Shown here one piece after another: positions 19,623-28,342 of a stretch of 64,000 nucleotides of DNA. The notes beneath the pieces were generated by a model, which was not told where the DNA came from, ran no database searches, and was given only the letters and a program-made list of their open reading frames with translations. Position numbers and translations under genes: made by a program. Within the stretch, counting starts at the first letter, position 1. Each line of letters begins with the position of its first letter. This DNA is from Streptomyces galbus (GTDB taxonomy: Bacteria > Actinomycetota > Actinomycetes > Streptomycetales > Streptomycetaceae), in the NCBI RefSeq assembly GCF_005280195.1, contig NZ_SZPR01000008.1:186001-250000 (forward strand), given 5' to 3'.

Positions 19623-21428
19623 CTACCGCGCCGGGCGCACCACCTGGGCGGAGCCGCCGCCGCGGCGTACGGTCTCGGCGGCGGCCAGCCACCGGCCGTC
19701 CGCCAGCCGCTGCACGCCGGTGGCCGCCCCGATCTCCGGGTTCAGCTTGAACGAGTGGCCGATCGCCTCCAGTTGCGCCCGCAGCGGGCTGTCGTGGAGG
19801 CCGGGTTCGAGTTCGGTCTGGGCGGCGTTACGCTGGCTGGCGCGGGGGGCCGCGATGGCGTCGACGAGCGGCAGGCCGCGGTCGACGAACTCGGTGAGCA
19901 CCTGGAGCACGGTGGTGATGATGGTGGAGCCGCCGGGCGAGCCGAGGGCGACGACCGGCCGGCCGTGGCGGTCCAGGACGATCGTCGGCGAGATCGACGA
20001 CCGCGGCCGCTTGCCCGGGCCGGGCAGGTTCGGGTCGTGGACGGCCGGGTTGGCCGGGGCGAAGGAGAAGTCGGTCAGCTCGTTGTTGAGCAGGAACCCG
20101 CGTCCCGGGACGGTGATGCCGCTGCCGCCGGTCTGCTCGATGGTGAGGGTGTAGGCGACGACGTTGCCCCACTTGTCGGCGACGGTGAGGTGCGTGGTGT
20201 TCTCGCCCTCGTACGTCGTCGGCGCCGGGGTGCCGCGACCGGGGCAGGCCGCCGGGTGGCGCGGGTCGCCCGGGGCGAGGGGGCTGGTGAGCACCGCGTC
20301 GTCCTTGATGAGGCAGGCCCGCGAGTCGGCGTAGCGCTGGGAGAGCAGCTCCTTGGTCGGGACGTCCTCGAAGGCGGGGTCGCCGACCCAGCGCCCGCGG
20401 TCGGCGAACGCGATGCGGCTGGCCTCGATGTAGCGGTGCAGGTACTGCGCCTCGCTCGCCCTGGACAGGTCGGTCCGCTCCAGGATGTTGAGGGCCTCGC
20501 CGACGGTGGTGCCGCCGGAGGAGGAGGGCGCGATGGAGTAGACGTCCAGTCCGCGGTAGGCCGTCCTGGTGGGCGCCTGGAGCTTGGCGCGGTAGGCCGC
20601 GAGGTCGGCGGCGGTGAGCCGGCCGGGGCGGGCGTTCCACCCCGACGCCGGGTCGACGGGCGGCTTGTTGACCGTCGCGACGACGTCCCTGCCGAGGTCG
20701 CCCCGGTAGAGGGCGGCGACGCCCTTGCGGCCCAGCTCCTCGTAGGTACGGGCCAGGTCGGGGTTCTTGAAGGTCGAGCCGACCACCGGGAGCGCGCCGC
20801 CGGGCAGGAACAGCTTCGCCGTGTCCGGGAAGTAGCGGAAGCGCGCCTCGTTGGCGGCGGTCTGGCTGCGGAAGGTGTCGTCGACGGTGAACCCGTCGCG
20901 GGCCAGGCGCTCGGCCGGCCGCAGCACGGCGCCGAGCTTCCTGCTGCCCCACTGCGACAGCGCGGTCGCCCAGGTGGCGGGCGTGCCGGGGGTGCCGACG
21001 CTCAGCCCGCTGGTGACGGCGTCGGCGAAGGCGAGGGGCTTGCCGTTCTCGGTGAACAGGTTCTGGTCGGCGCTGCGGGGTGCGGTCTCGCGGCCGTCGA
21101 GGGTGTGCACGGTGCGGGACTTGGCGTCGTAGTAGACGAAGTAGCCGCCTCCGCCGACGCCGGCGGAGTAGGGCTCGGTGACGCCGAGGGCGGCGGCGGT
21201 GGCGACGGCCGCGTCGACGGCGTTGCCGCCCTTGCGCAGCACCTCGATGCCGGCCGCGGACGCGTCGGCGTCCACGCTGGAGACGGCGCCGCCGTAGCCG
21301 ACGGCGACCGGGACCTTCTCCCCGGCGGTTCTCGGGGCGGCGGGTGGCGCTGCCGCTCCCACCGAGACGACGGCGGCCGAGACCGCCAGTACCGACAGTT
21401 TCCGCGCGACAGGGCGACGCAGACGCAT
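19623..21428 (-). CDS. ggt: Secreted gamma-glutamyltransferase
   Basis: A 601-residue N-terminal-nucleophile hydrolase that cleaves or transfers the gamma-glutamyl group of glutathione and related peptides outside the cell. It has a signal peptide (Arg-rich start, hydrophobic to about residue 27). The autocleavage site and nucleophile are the first Thr of ENTTHLTVAD, and the small subunit carries the GSPGGSTI oxyanion/substrate loop. The ATG at 21428 has GGAGG 6 bases upstream. It converges on the Clp gene with 41 bp between, including the palindrome GTGACCGGTCAC at 19578-19589. Family and export are clear; the physiological substrate is not. Confidence 0.93.
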   Translation of the reverse strand: MRLRRPVARKLSVLAVSAAVVSVGAAAPPAAPRTAGEKVPVAVGYGGAVSSVDADASAAGIEVLRKGGNAVDAAVATAAALGVTEPYSAGVGGGGYFVYYDAKSRTVHTLDGRETAPRSADQNLFTENGKPLAFADAVTSGLSVGTPGTPATWATALSQWGSRKLGAVLRPAERLARDGFTVDDTFRSQTAANEARFRYFPDTAKLFLPGGALPVVGSTFKNPDLARTYEELGRKGVAALYRGDLGRDVVATVNKPPVDPASGWNARPGRLTAADLAAYRAKLQAPTRTAYRGLDVYSIAPSSSGGTTVGEALNILERTDLSRASEAQYLHRYIEASRIAFADRGRWVGDPAFEDVPTKELLSQRYADSRACLIKDDAVLTSPLAPGDPRHPAACPGRGTPAPTTYEGENTTHLTVADKWGNVVAYTLTIEQTGGSGITVPGRGFLLNNELTDFSFAPANPAVHDPNLPGPGKRPRSSISPTIVLDRHGRPVVALGSPGGSTIITTVLQVLTEFVDRGLPLVDAIAAPRASQRNAAQTELEPGLHDSPLRAQLEAIGHSFKLNPEIGAATGVQRLADGRWLAAAETVRRGGGSAQVVRPAR

Positions 21429-21571
21429 CCGTACCTCCAGTGCAGGAACGTCAGCGCAGCGTAACGACATCCACCCCGGCCCCGACAGCCCCTCCGGGGC
21501 ACTGTCATACGACCGCCACACGTCGAACACGGGTACGCCTGCGGCACAGGTGACCGCTAGCATGCGCGCCC

Positions 21572-22336
21572 ATGAACGACGACGTGCGCAACATCGTCCT
21601 GGGTGTGGTGGCGGCGGGTATATCGGCCGCGCTCGGCTGGGTCGCCCGCACCTGTCTGTGGAGGCGCAGGCTGCGGCGCAAGCAGGCGTTCTTCGGTCTG
21701 CCGGACAACTCCGAGTCGCTGCTGGTGGTCAACCGCGACGCGGGCGGGCCCGACCTCACGGTGACCCGCTTCGACGTCTTCGCCCTGCTCGAACTGGCCG
21801 CGCTGATCAAGGACTGCAACGCGCACGCGCAGGTCGTCGCGCACGACGCGGCCCAGCAGGGGTTCGGCGAGCGCACCGAGTTCTGTGTGGGCGGCCCCGC
21901 CTCCAACCGGCGGATGCTCGCCCACCTGGCGTCGCTGCTGCCGGGCGTGCGGGTCAACGTGGGCCCCGAACCGGGCCCGGACCGCGGGGCGTTCCAGATC
22001 GGTGGCGAGCGGTACCGGATGGAGCCGGGGGTGAGCGAGTACGTGCTGCTGGCCCGGCTGACGGCCGGTGAGCGGCCCGAGGCGCGGCCGGTGTTCCTGT
22101 TCTGCGGCCAGCGCGCGATCACCAACCAGGCGGCGACCCGCTATCTGGCCCGTCACCACGAGCGGTTGGCCCGCAAGTACGGCAACTCCTCGTTCGCCCT
22201 GCTGCTGCGGGTCGTCAACTCCCAGGCGTACGGGCCGGACGTGGTGGAACCGGTGGCGGACGTGACCCAGGCGGCCCGTACCGCGCTGCCCGACCGGACC
22301 GGCGCCGCGACCCGGACCTCGCACCGGGCGTCCTGA
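21572..22336 (+). CDS. Membrane-anchored hypothetical protein
   Basis: A 254-residue protein with one N-terminal transmembrane helix (about residues 8-25) followed by a basic cluster (RRRLRRK), so the remaining 225 residues should face the cytoplasm. The soluble part looks like a single alpha/beta domain, with FGLPDNSESLLVVNRD, EFCVGGPASNRRML, FLFCGQRAITNQAATRYLARHH and FALLLRVVNSQ. I do not recognise the family. A -10 box TAGCAT (21558-21563) lies 8 bases before the ATG, so the transcript may be leaderless. It is a single-gene unit divergent from ggt. Confidence 0.75.
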   Translation: MNDDVRNIVLGVVAAGISAALGWVARTCLWRRRLRRKQAFFGLPDNSESLLVVNRDAGGPDLTVTRFDVFALLELAALIKDCNAHAQVVAHDAAQQGFGERTEFCVGGPASNRRMLAHLASLLPGVRVNVGPEPGPDRGAFQIGGERYRMEPGVSEYVLLARLTAGERPEARPVFLFCGQRAITNQAATRYLARHHERLARKYGNSSFALLLRVVNSQAYGPDVVEPVADVTQAARTALPDRTGAATRTSHRAS

Positions 22337-23058
22337 CGAACCCGCCCCGGCGACACCGGAACACGCTCCCCGAGCGCAACCCGACCGGCGCGCGGCTGAC
22401 CTTCTCCTCGCCGGCGGCGATCCGCCGTGTCCGACGGTCCCGCCACGCGAGCAGTGATCTCCGGCCGCGCGACCGGGCGGGTATGGCTCTCGTGAACTGC
22501 CGCCCCCTGCGCGAGGGCCCCCTCCCCGGCGGCAGTCTCCCCGTCGCCCTTCCCTGGGGATCGGCGACTTCACCCCCACCACAGGGATGAACGGCACATC
22601 CTAGTCGAGGCCCGGCGCGCCGGTCCTGCTCGGGCGGACACCGGCAGCCCCGGCCCGCGGGGACGGCCGGTGCGGGGCGAGGAGCACGGCCCCCAACTGA
22701 CGGGCGTGCGGCTGCGGTTGGGCACGGCGGCAGGGCGGGACACACGCGTCGTACGGATCACGGGGGCGTACGCCCCCCGGCCGGTGCTCGGGATCGGTGG
22801 TGCGGCGGTCCTCGGTGTCGCCCGGTGGCTCCCCGGAGTGCTCGTTGACGTCACGCGACTCGATCAAAGGATCGACGGCCATGCCCAGCCCTACTCACTC
22901 TCAGCTGTGTCGTGGTGCCGCAAACTATCCAGCCCGGGAGGGGCCGCAGGCACGACACGCACCTTTCGGGCATTAGCCGTATTTACACCGCAGGTCGGGC
23001 CAGAGGTTCACCGGCACCCCGCTCTCCCACCCGCATCCGCATCCAGATCCGCCCGGCG
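22337..23058. other. 722-bp region with no convincing gene
   Basis: A 9-bp stem with a 23-base loop (22496-22504 with 22528-22536) may end the preceding gene. A minus-strand frame from an ATG at 22882 to 22601 (93 codons) has Streptomyces-like GC at third positions, but its second half reads like random Arg/Pro-rich translation, so it may be a decayed or chance frame. An inverted repeat, TCGATC and GATCGA around AAAG, lies at 22860-22875. Nothing else is supported. Confidence 0.4.
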
Positions 23059-23517
23059 TCACACCTCCGCGATCTCGGCGTACGCCTGGAAGAGTTCGGG
23101 GCTGCCGGTCATGGCCCAGGTGCGGCCCTCGAGGACCACGTCGACCTCGCGGCCGGAGGCCAGCCGGACCACTGGGCGCCCCTCCGGCAGAATCCGCCAG
23201 CCGGTGCCGGGCACGGTGCGGACGACGACGGTGCCCAGGTAGAGGCCCGCGTCGTTGCCGAGCCAGGGCAGCATCTCCTCGTCGTCGCGCCAGCGCGGCA
23301 CGAGCTGGTCCAGCGCCTCCAACGAGGCCGGGGTGTCGTCGAGTCGGACTCCCGCGCGGGAGGCCAGGGAGCGCAGCAGCTCGCACTCGGCGAGCAGTGC
23401 GGCGTACCCGCCGCCCGCACCCTCGCCGTCACCGTCACTGTCGCTGTCCGGGAACACCGCGACCCCGGCGGCGGGGTCATGCCTCTTGCGCCACTTGGAC
23501 AGAAAGGGGAGGTCCAT
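23059..23517 (-). CDS. DUF6278 family protein
   Basis: A 152-residue soluble protein matching the Streptomyces family annotated as DUF6278: it starts MDLPFLSKWRKRHDP and contains VRLDDTPASLEALDQ, LPWLGNDAGLYLGTVVV and VVRLASGREVDVV. No catalytic motif is evident. An acidic Asp/Gly/Ser run (about residues 22-35) interrupts the N-terminal part. No function is known to me. Confidence 0.75.
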   Translation of the reverse strand: MDLPFLSKWRKRHDPAAGVAVFPDSDSDGDGEGAGGGYAALLAECELLRSLASRAGVRLDDTPASLEALDQLVPRWRDDEEMLPWLGNDAGLYLGTVVVRTVPGTGWRILPEGRPVVRLASGREVDVVLEGRTWAMTGSPELFQAYAEIAEV

Positions 23518-23674
23518 GGATCCAGCGTGACATTCCTACCGCCGCGCGCACCACAGGCGCGCGGACCCTGGCGTGCGCCCCGGGGCGCACGCCACGGACC
23601 CCGGCGGCTCAGCCGGCACGAGCCGGCGAGCGACGCCGGGGCCCGGTTCCGGGTTCCGCGGGGTCAGCGCTCCG

Positions 23675-23857
23675 TCACTCGCCGCCCCCGTAGGAACGGT
23701 GTACGGCGTCGGCGGCCTTGTCGGTCTGCGCGTCGTACTTGTCCCCCGTACGCTCGTCGACCATCCGCTCGACACTGTCGACACCCTTGTCGGCCTGGTC
23801 CGGATGGGCCTTCGCCATCTCCTTGGCCTTGTTCGCCATGTCTCCCAGCTTGCCCAT
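23675..23857 (-). CDS. MT0933-like small antitoxin-family protein
   Basis: A 60-residue, highly charged protein starting MGKLGDMANKAKEMAKAHPD, with a perfect AGGAGGT ribosome site before the ATG at 23857. It matches the MT0933-like family (named after a proposed mycobacterial antitoxin): a short amphipathic helix, then DQADKGVDSVERMVDERTG. Such proteins are abundant in Streptomyces without a partner, and no toxin gene adjoins it here, so an antitoxin role should not be assumed. It resembles CsbD-like stress proteins in composition. Confidence 0.8.
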   Translation of the reverse strand: MGKLGDMANKAKEMAKAHPDQADKGVDSVERMVDERTGDKYDAQTDKAADAVHRSYGGGE

Positions 23858-24088
23858 GAGGTACCTCCTGGCGCTCGGTGTGTGCCGTACCCGGCGTGGA
23901 GTACCCGCGGCTTCCGGTTCGAAGCAGGAGCGACATGCCGGATCACACGTCCTCCCGGAGCCGCGCCGCCCGGACCGCGCTGCCGTCACCCTCGTGGCGC
24001 GCGGTGGCGGGCGGGCCTGGTGGGGGCGTGGTCGACTGGGCGGGAGCGCGGTGCGGCGCGGGTCGTAAGGGCGGGCCTGGAGGCGGTC

Positions 24089-25000
24089 ATGGCGGAGTGG
24101 GGACCGTACGCGCGGATCGCGGTGGTCACCGGGGCGGCGCGCGGCGTGGGAGCGGCGGTGGCACGCCGGCTGGCCCTGCGGGGCATGCGGGTGGCCCTGC
24201 TGGGCCGGGAACTCGACTCGCTGCGCCGGGTCGCGGACGAGCTGCCGACCGAGGCGCACTGCTTCGAGGTCGACGTCACCGACGAGGCGGCGCTCCGGGG
24301 CGCCGCCCGCAGCATCGGCGCACGGCTGGGGCCCGCCTCGGTGGTGGTCGCCAACGCGGGGATCGCCGCCGCGGGCCCGTTCGCCACGTGCGAGGCGTCG
24401 CTGTTCGACCGGGTCGTCGAGGTCAACCTGATCGGGAGCGCGAACACCGCCCGTGTCTTCCTGCCCCAACTCGCCCGCACCAAGGGGTACTTCCTCCAGG
24501 TGGCGTCCACCGCGGCGTTCGGTTCGGCGCCGCTGATGAGCGCCTACTGCGCGTCGAAGGCGGGCGTGGAGTCCTTCGCCCAGGCCCTGCGCACCGAGGT
24601 GCGTCCGGCGGGCGTGGGGGTGGGCATCGCGTACCTGCACTGGACCGGCACCGACATGATCGCGGCCCTCGACGACCATCCGGTGCTGCGGGCCCTGCGC
24701 TCCCATCAGCCGGCGCCCGCCCGCCGCGTGCACAGTCCCGAGCAGGTCGCCCGATGGCTGGTGCACGGGGTGGAGCGGCGCGCGGTGAGCATCTACGCGC
24801 CGCCGTGGCTGCGTCTGGTGCAACCGCTGCGCCCGGTGCTGCCGCTGGTGGTGTCGGCGGTGGCCCGGCGGTCCTTGTCGGCGCTGCCGGCCGAGGAGTT
24901 GGAGCGGGCCACCGGGGTGCTCGGCGCGGGCGGCGCCGCCGACCTGCGGGCGCGCGGCGCGGTACCGCCGGTGCCGCCGGTCACCCCGCCCCAGACCTGA
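24089..25000 (+). CDS. Short-chain dehydrogenase/reductase
   Basis: A 303-residue Rossmann-fold oxidoreductase of the classical SDR family: cofactor motif TGAARGVG, structural VANAG, and catalytic Ser plus Tyr-x-x-x-Lys in VASTAAFGSAPLMSAYCASKAG. The stretch ALLGRELDSLRR at the end of beta-2 contains an Arg, suggesting NADP. The C-terminal 80 residues form a hydrophobic extension (LRLVQPLRPVLPLVVSAVARR) found in SDRs acting on lipophilic substrates. The ATG at 24089 has GGAGG 5 bases upstream. No operon partner. Confidence 0.88.
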   Translation: MAEWGPYARIAVVTGAARGVGAAVARRLALRGMRVALLGRELDSLRRVADELPTEAHCFEVDVTDEAALRGAARSIGARLGPASVVVANAGIAAAGPFATCEASLFDRVVEVNLIGSANTARVFLPQLARTKGYFLQVASTAAFGSAPLMSAYCASKAGVESFAQALRTEVRPAGVGVGIAYLHWTGTDMIAALDDHPVLRALRSHQPAPARRVHSPEQVARWLVHGVERRAVSIYAPPWLRLVQPLRPVLPLVVSAVARRSLSALPAEELERATGVLGAGGAADLRARGAVPPVPPVTPPQT

Positions 25001-25089
25001 GCCGCGCGCGGCGCGCACGTTCCGCACCCGGGGCCCCGGCCGGGGGCGAGGCAAGAGTGGAACCGGCCGGGCGGCGGCCGGCGCGTGGG

Positions 25090-26802
25090 TCAGTGTGCGG
25101 CGGGCTCCTCGGGGCGGGCGCGGCGCGGCAGGAGGAAGGAGAGGAGGAAGGTCAGCGCGAGCAGGGCGTCGACGATCCACAGGACCGTCTTCATGACCGA
25201 TCCGAAACCGCCCTTGAAGGCGGAGGTCGCGGTGGCCTGCAGTGCCGTGGGTATCCGGGCACCGGCCTCGGGCGAGGTCACCGCGGACCGCGTGTCCGTC
25301 TCCAGGCGCGCGCACGACGCCGGGGTGGCGGCGGGGTCCTTGGCCACGGCGCGGTCCGAGGCGCACGCGCGCAGGTCCGCCACCACGCGGTCCTGCGCCG
25401 CCGGTGCGACGTGGGCGGCGGCCAGTTGCCCGCGCAGACCGTCCGAGCGGTGGTCGACGGCGGTGGCGATCCCGCCGCCCAGCAGGCCGAAGAAGACGGT
25501 GCCGAGGAGGGCCACCCCGAAGGCTCCCCCGAGCTGCTGCATCGCGGTCATCGTGCCGGACGCCGAACCCGTCTCGTGCTGCTCGACACTGGCCAGCACG
25601 ATGTCGAAGAAGGGAGCCATGAGCAGGCCCATGCCGATGCCGGTGACGAGCAGGGACGGCAGGAGCTGCCAGGGACCGACGCCGCTGCCCACCACGTCGA
25701 GAGTCAGCCACACACCGAACACGCCGGCCGCCATGACGACGGTGCCCGCCTGGAGGACGGCACGACCGAACCGCGCGACACCCTGCGCGATCCCGAACCC
25801 CACGATCATGCCGCCGGACCAGGGCACCATGACCAGGCCCGCCTTGAGCGGCGAGTAGCCGAGACCTATCTGGGTGTAGAGGTTGAAGACCAGCATGAAG
25901 CCCTGCATGGTCGAGAAGAAGACCAGCCCCAGGACCATGCCGCCGCTGAACCCGCGCTTGCGGAACAGGCTCGGCACGACCAGCGGGTCCAGACCGGCGC
26001 TGCTGCGCCGCGACTCGTACCTCGCGAAGACCGCGAAGACGACGGCGGAGGCGCCCATCATCACGAACGTCCAGGCGGGCCAGTCGTACTCACGTCCCTG
26101 GACCAGCGGGAAGATGATGAGCAGCGCGGCGAGCGAGACCAGGAGCATGCCGGGGATGTCGAGGCGGGGCTTGCTGCCGGAGCGGCCGCGCGGCAGGTAG
26201 CGCACCGCGCCGAGGAAGGCCGCGGCCCCCAGCGGCAGGTTGATCAGGAAGATCATCCGCCAGCCGGTGCCGAAGTAGTCGGCGTCCACGAGCCAGCCCG
26301 CCAGGATCGGCCCGCACACCGCGGACAGCCCCATGACCGGGCCGAACATGCCGAAGGCCTTCTGCGACTCCTCGGGCGGGAACATCTCCTTGATCATGCC
26401 GAGGCCCTGGGGGAGCATCACCGCGCCGAACAGACCCTGCACCACGCGGGCGCCGATCAGCATCTCGGGCGACACGGACACCGCGCACAGCAGCGAGCCC
26501 ACGGTGAAGCCCGCGGCGCCCACCAGGAACATGGTGCGGCGTCCGTGGATGTCCCCGAGCCGTCCGCCGGTGACGAGCCCGACGGCCATCGACAGCGTGT
26601 ACGCGGCGGCGAGCCACTGGAGGGTGGAGGCCCCGCCGCCGAGGTCGGCGCGCATGGACGGGCCGGCGATGTTCGTGACGACGGCGTCCAGGAGGTCCAT
26701 CACCTCCGCCGCGAGGATCACGAAGAGCGCGGCCCACCGCCACCGGTAGGGCGCGGACGGGTCGGTGGGCGTCTCCGGGGACGCGACACCGGTGGTGGTC
26801 AT
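25090..26802 (-). CDS. DHA2-family (EmrB/QacA) drug efflux transporter
   Basis: A 570-residue major-facilitator protein with about 14 predicted helices. Family features are VMDLLDAVVTNIAGPSMRADL in helix 1, GGRLGDIHGRRTMFLVG in the 2-3 loop, and GPVMGLSAVCGPILAGWLV (motif C of antiporters). A larger extracytoplasmic loop near residues 430-500 contains two Cys. It is divergent from a TetR repressor with an operator array between them, the usual layout of an inducible drug-efflux pump. Confidence 0.92.
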   Translation of the reverse strand: MTTTGVASPETPTDPSAPYRWRWAALFVILAAEVMDLLDAVVTNIAGPSMRADLGGGASTLQWLAAAYTLSMAVGLVTGGRLGDIHGRRTMFLVGAAGFTVGSLLCAVSVSPEMLIGARVVQGLFGAVMLPQGLGMIKEMFPPEESQKAFGMFGPVMGLSAVCGPILAGWLVDADYFGTGWRMIFLINLPLGAAAFLGAVRYLPRGRSGSKPRLDIPGMLLVSLAALLIIFPLVQGREYDWPAWTFVMMGASAVVFAVFARYESRRSSAGLDPLVVPSLFRKRGFSGGMVLGLVFFSTMQGFMLVFNLYTQIGLGYSPLKAGLVMVPWSGGMIVGFGIAQGVARFGRAVLQAGTVVMAAGVFGVWLTLDVVGSGVGPWQLLPSLLVTGIGMGLLMAPFFDIVLASVEQHETGSASGTMTAMQQLGGAFGVALLGTVFFGLLGGGIATAVDHRSDGLRGQLAAAHVAPAAQDRVVADLRACASDRAVAKDPAATPASCARLETDTRSAVTSPEAGARIPTALQATATSAFKGGFGSVMKTVLWIVDALLALTFLLSFLLPRRARPEEPAAH

Positions 26803-26833
26803 CGGAACTCCTCGCGGGAAAGGGCGGACGATC

Positions 26834-26966
26834 GGTGAACGGTGTTCACCGTAACAGAACAGTGCTCATCCGGAGAACACTGTTCATCAAGATATGACGC
26901 GACGCATATCGAGGCGCGCCCCGGAGGCCCCGAAGCTCACGCGACCGGCGGAGAACACTGTTCTCC
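26834..26966. promoter_or_regulatory. Four-copy TetR operator array between exporter and repressor genes
   Basis: Four 17-bp inverted repeats of the form GGNGAAC-N3-GTTCNCC occur at 26834-26850 (perfect arms), 26854-26870 (weaker), 26872-26888 and 26950-26966 (perfect arms). Three lie head-to-tail at the exporter side with 20- and 18-bp steps. The fourth sits 22 bp before the repressor ATG, where it would overlap the -35 of the repressor promoter (TAGACT -10 at 26976-26981). Confidence 0.8.
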
Positions 26967-26987
26967 CCCAGTGCCTAGACTGGCCGC

Positions 26988-27806
26988 ATGACCGACGCGG
27001 TAGCCGACACCCCAGCGACCCCACCGCCGTCCCCGTGGGAGCGGGAGCGTCCCACCCGCACCCACTCCGCTCCTGCGCGCACGCCGTTGTCCCGCGACCG
27101 CGTCGTCGAGGCGGCCTTCACCGTGCTGGACCGGCAGGGACTCGACGGACTGTCCATGCGTCAGGTGGCCGCCGAGCTGGGCGTCACCGTCTCCGCCCTC
27201 TACGCCCACGTCAGCTCCAAGGACGACCTCCTGGAGCTGATGTACACGCGCCTCTTCGACGGTTTCGAGATGCCCGCCGCGGATCCGGACCGCTGGCAGG
27301 AGCAGTTGCTGGACTTCGCGCGGGCCAACAGGCAGCGTCTGCTCTCCCATCGCGACATGGCCCGGATCTCCATGGCCCACGTCCCGTTCACCGCCGAACT
27401 GCTCCCGCACGTCGAGGGGTTGCTCGCCATCTTCCGCACGGCGGGCCTGCCCGATCGCATCGCCGCGGAGGCGGGCGACCTCATCTCCACGTACATCGAC
27501 GGGTTCGTCCTCGAGGAGGGGATGTGGCAGGACCGTGCCGCCCAGCAGGGCGGCGCCTCCTCACCGGCCCGGCCCGACTGGCGTGAGATGGCCGACGAGA
27601 TGCAGAACTACTTCGCCTCCTTGCCCGAGGCCGACTTCCCGCACCTGCGCGCCCTGTCCGGACACATGGTGACGGACTCCTCCGACGAGCGGTTCGACAT
27701 CGGCCTGCAGATCATCCTGCGTGGCCTGGCGAGTTACCTGCCCGCCCGGCCGGACCGCGCGACCCCGGACGACACGCCCCCGGACCGGACGGCGCCGCGG
27801 ACCTGA
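26988..27806 (+). CDS. TetR-family repressor of the adjacent exporter
   Basis: A 272-residue protein with an N-terminal TetR HTH (SRDRVVEAAFTVLDRQGLDG, MRQVAAELGVTVSALYAHV) and a C-terminal ligand domain like that of TetR proper (TetR_C_1 type). A 35-residue Pro/Arg/Thr-rich extension precedes the HTH. The -10 box TAGACT ends 6 bases before the ATG, suggesting a leaderless mRNA. Divergence from the DHA2 exporter and the operator array imply repression of both genes, relieved by the exporter's substrate. Confidence 0.9.
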   Translation: MTDAVADTPATPPPSPWERERPTRTHSAPARTPLSRDRVVEAAFTVLDRQGLDGLSMRQVAAELGVTVSALYAHVSSKDDLLELMYTRLFDGFEMPAADPDRWQEQLLDFARANRQRLLSHRDMARISMAHVPFTAELLPHVEGLLAIFRTAGLPDRIAAEAGDLISTYIDGFVLEEGMWQDRAAQQGGASSPARPDWREMADEMQNYFASLPEADFPHLRALSGHMVTDSSDERFDIGLQIILRGLASYLPARPDRATPDDTPPDRTAPRT

Positions 27807-27850
27807 CCACCCACGGGGCGGCCGGCGCCGAGCCCCCGCCCAGCTCAGCC

Positions 27851-28276
27851 CTATCGGTCCAGAAGCGCGGTCGCCTCGACCTCCACGAGGACGTCCGGCT
27901 CGAAGAGATGGTCGACGCCGATCAGGGAGGCCGGGGGCATCGAAGTCGCTGACCGCGACGCAGCGGCGTCATCGAGCGCGAGGTCGGTGGTGCCGGTCTC
28001 GATGATCGTGCCGTTGAAGGCGAGCCGGTCGACTATGGCCGCGCGGAGGCGAGGGGCAGATCGGCGGTCGACGGGCACAGCGCCAGCGGCGCATATACCG
28101 GCGGTCGGTGAACTGAAACCGCTGGACTGCTGGTCAGGGAACCTGTCAGGCTCCGCCTCGTCTCCACCCGGCCCGTAGCGGTCCGGTACCGGATCACCCG
28201 CCCGGGCAAGACCCTTCGTCCCCCCATCGACGTGCTGTTGGCCTGGGCAGCGCACCACATGCCCGCCATCGAGCAC
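27851..28276 (-). pseudogene. Decayed RidA/YjgF-family gene
   Basis: Only the last ~30 codons, ending PPASLIGVDHLFEPDVLVEVEA, match the C-terminal strand-helix of RidA-family imine/enamine deaminases. The preceding part of the frame keeps scraps (FNGTIIETGTTD) but no complete N-terminal domain, and the frame upstream is random-looking. It is best read as a 3' remnant after deletion and frameshifts. The true extent of homology is probably about 27851-28000. Confidence 0.6.
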
Positions 28277-28312
28277 GCACCCGCGACCTTTGACAGCGCG
28301 TCCGGCACGTAG
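28112..28312 (+). pseudogene. 3' remnant of an HxlR-family regulator
   Basis: The frame has no start codon and opens after a TGA at 28109-28111. It reads ETAGLLVREPV, VRYRITRPGKTLRPPIDV and LLAWAAHHMPAIEHA before a TAG at 28310. This is the typical winged-helix end of HxlR regulators (wing strand, then the W-x-x-x-H helix). The recognition helix and N terminus are missing. With the convergent RidA remnant it marks a degraded patch. Confidence 0.6.
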
Positions 28313-28342
28313 CAGGCAAGGGCACGCGCCGGCACCTTGCGG

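Noticed and set aside
22601..22882. 93-codon minus-strand frame starting MAVDPLIESRDVNE
   Set aside because: Plausible start and GC-rich third positions, but the second half is random-looking and no family is recognised; described as part of a gene-free region.
23675..23857. Toxin-antitoxin module
   Set aside because: The MT0933-like protein has no adjacent toxin-like gene; the family name alone is not evidence.
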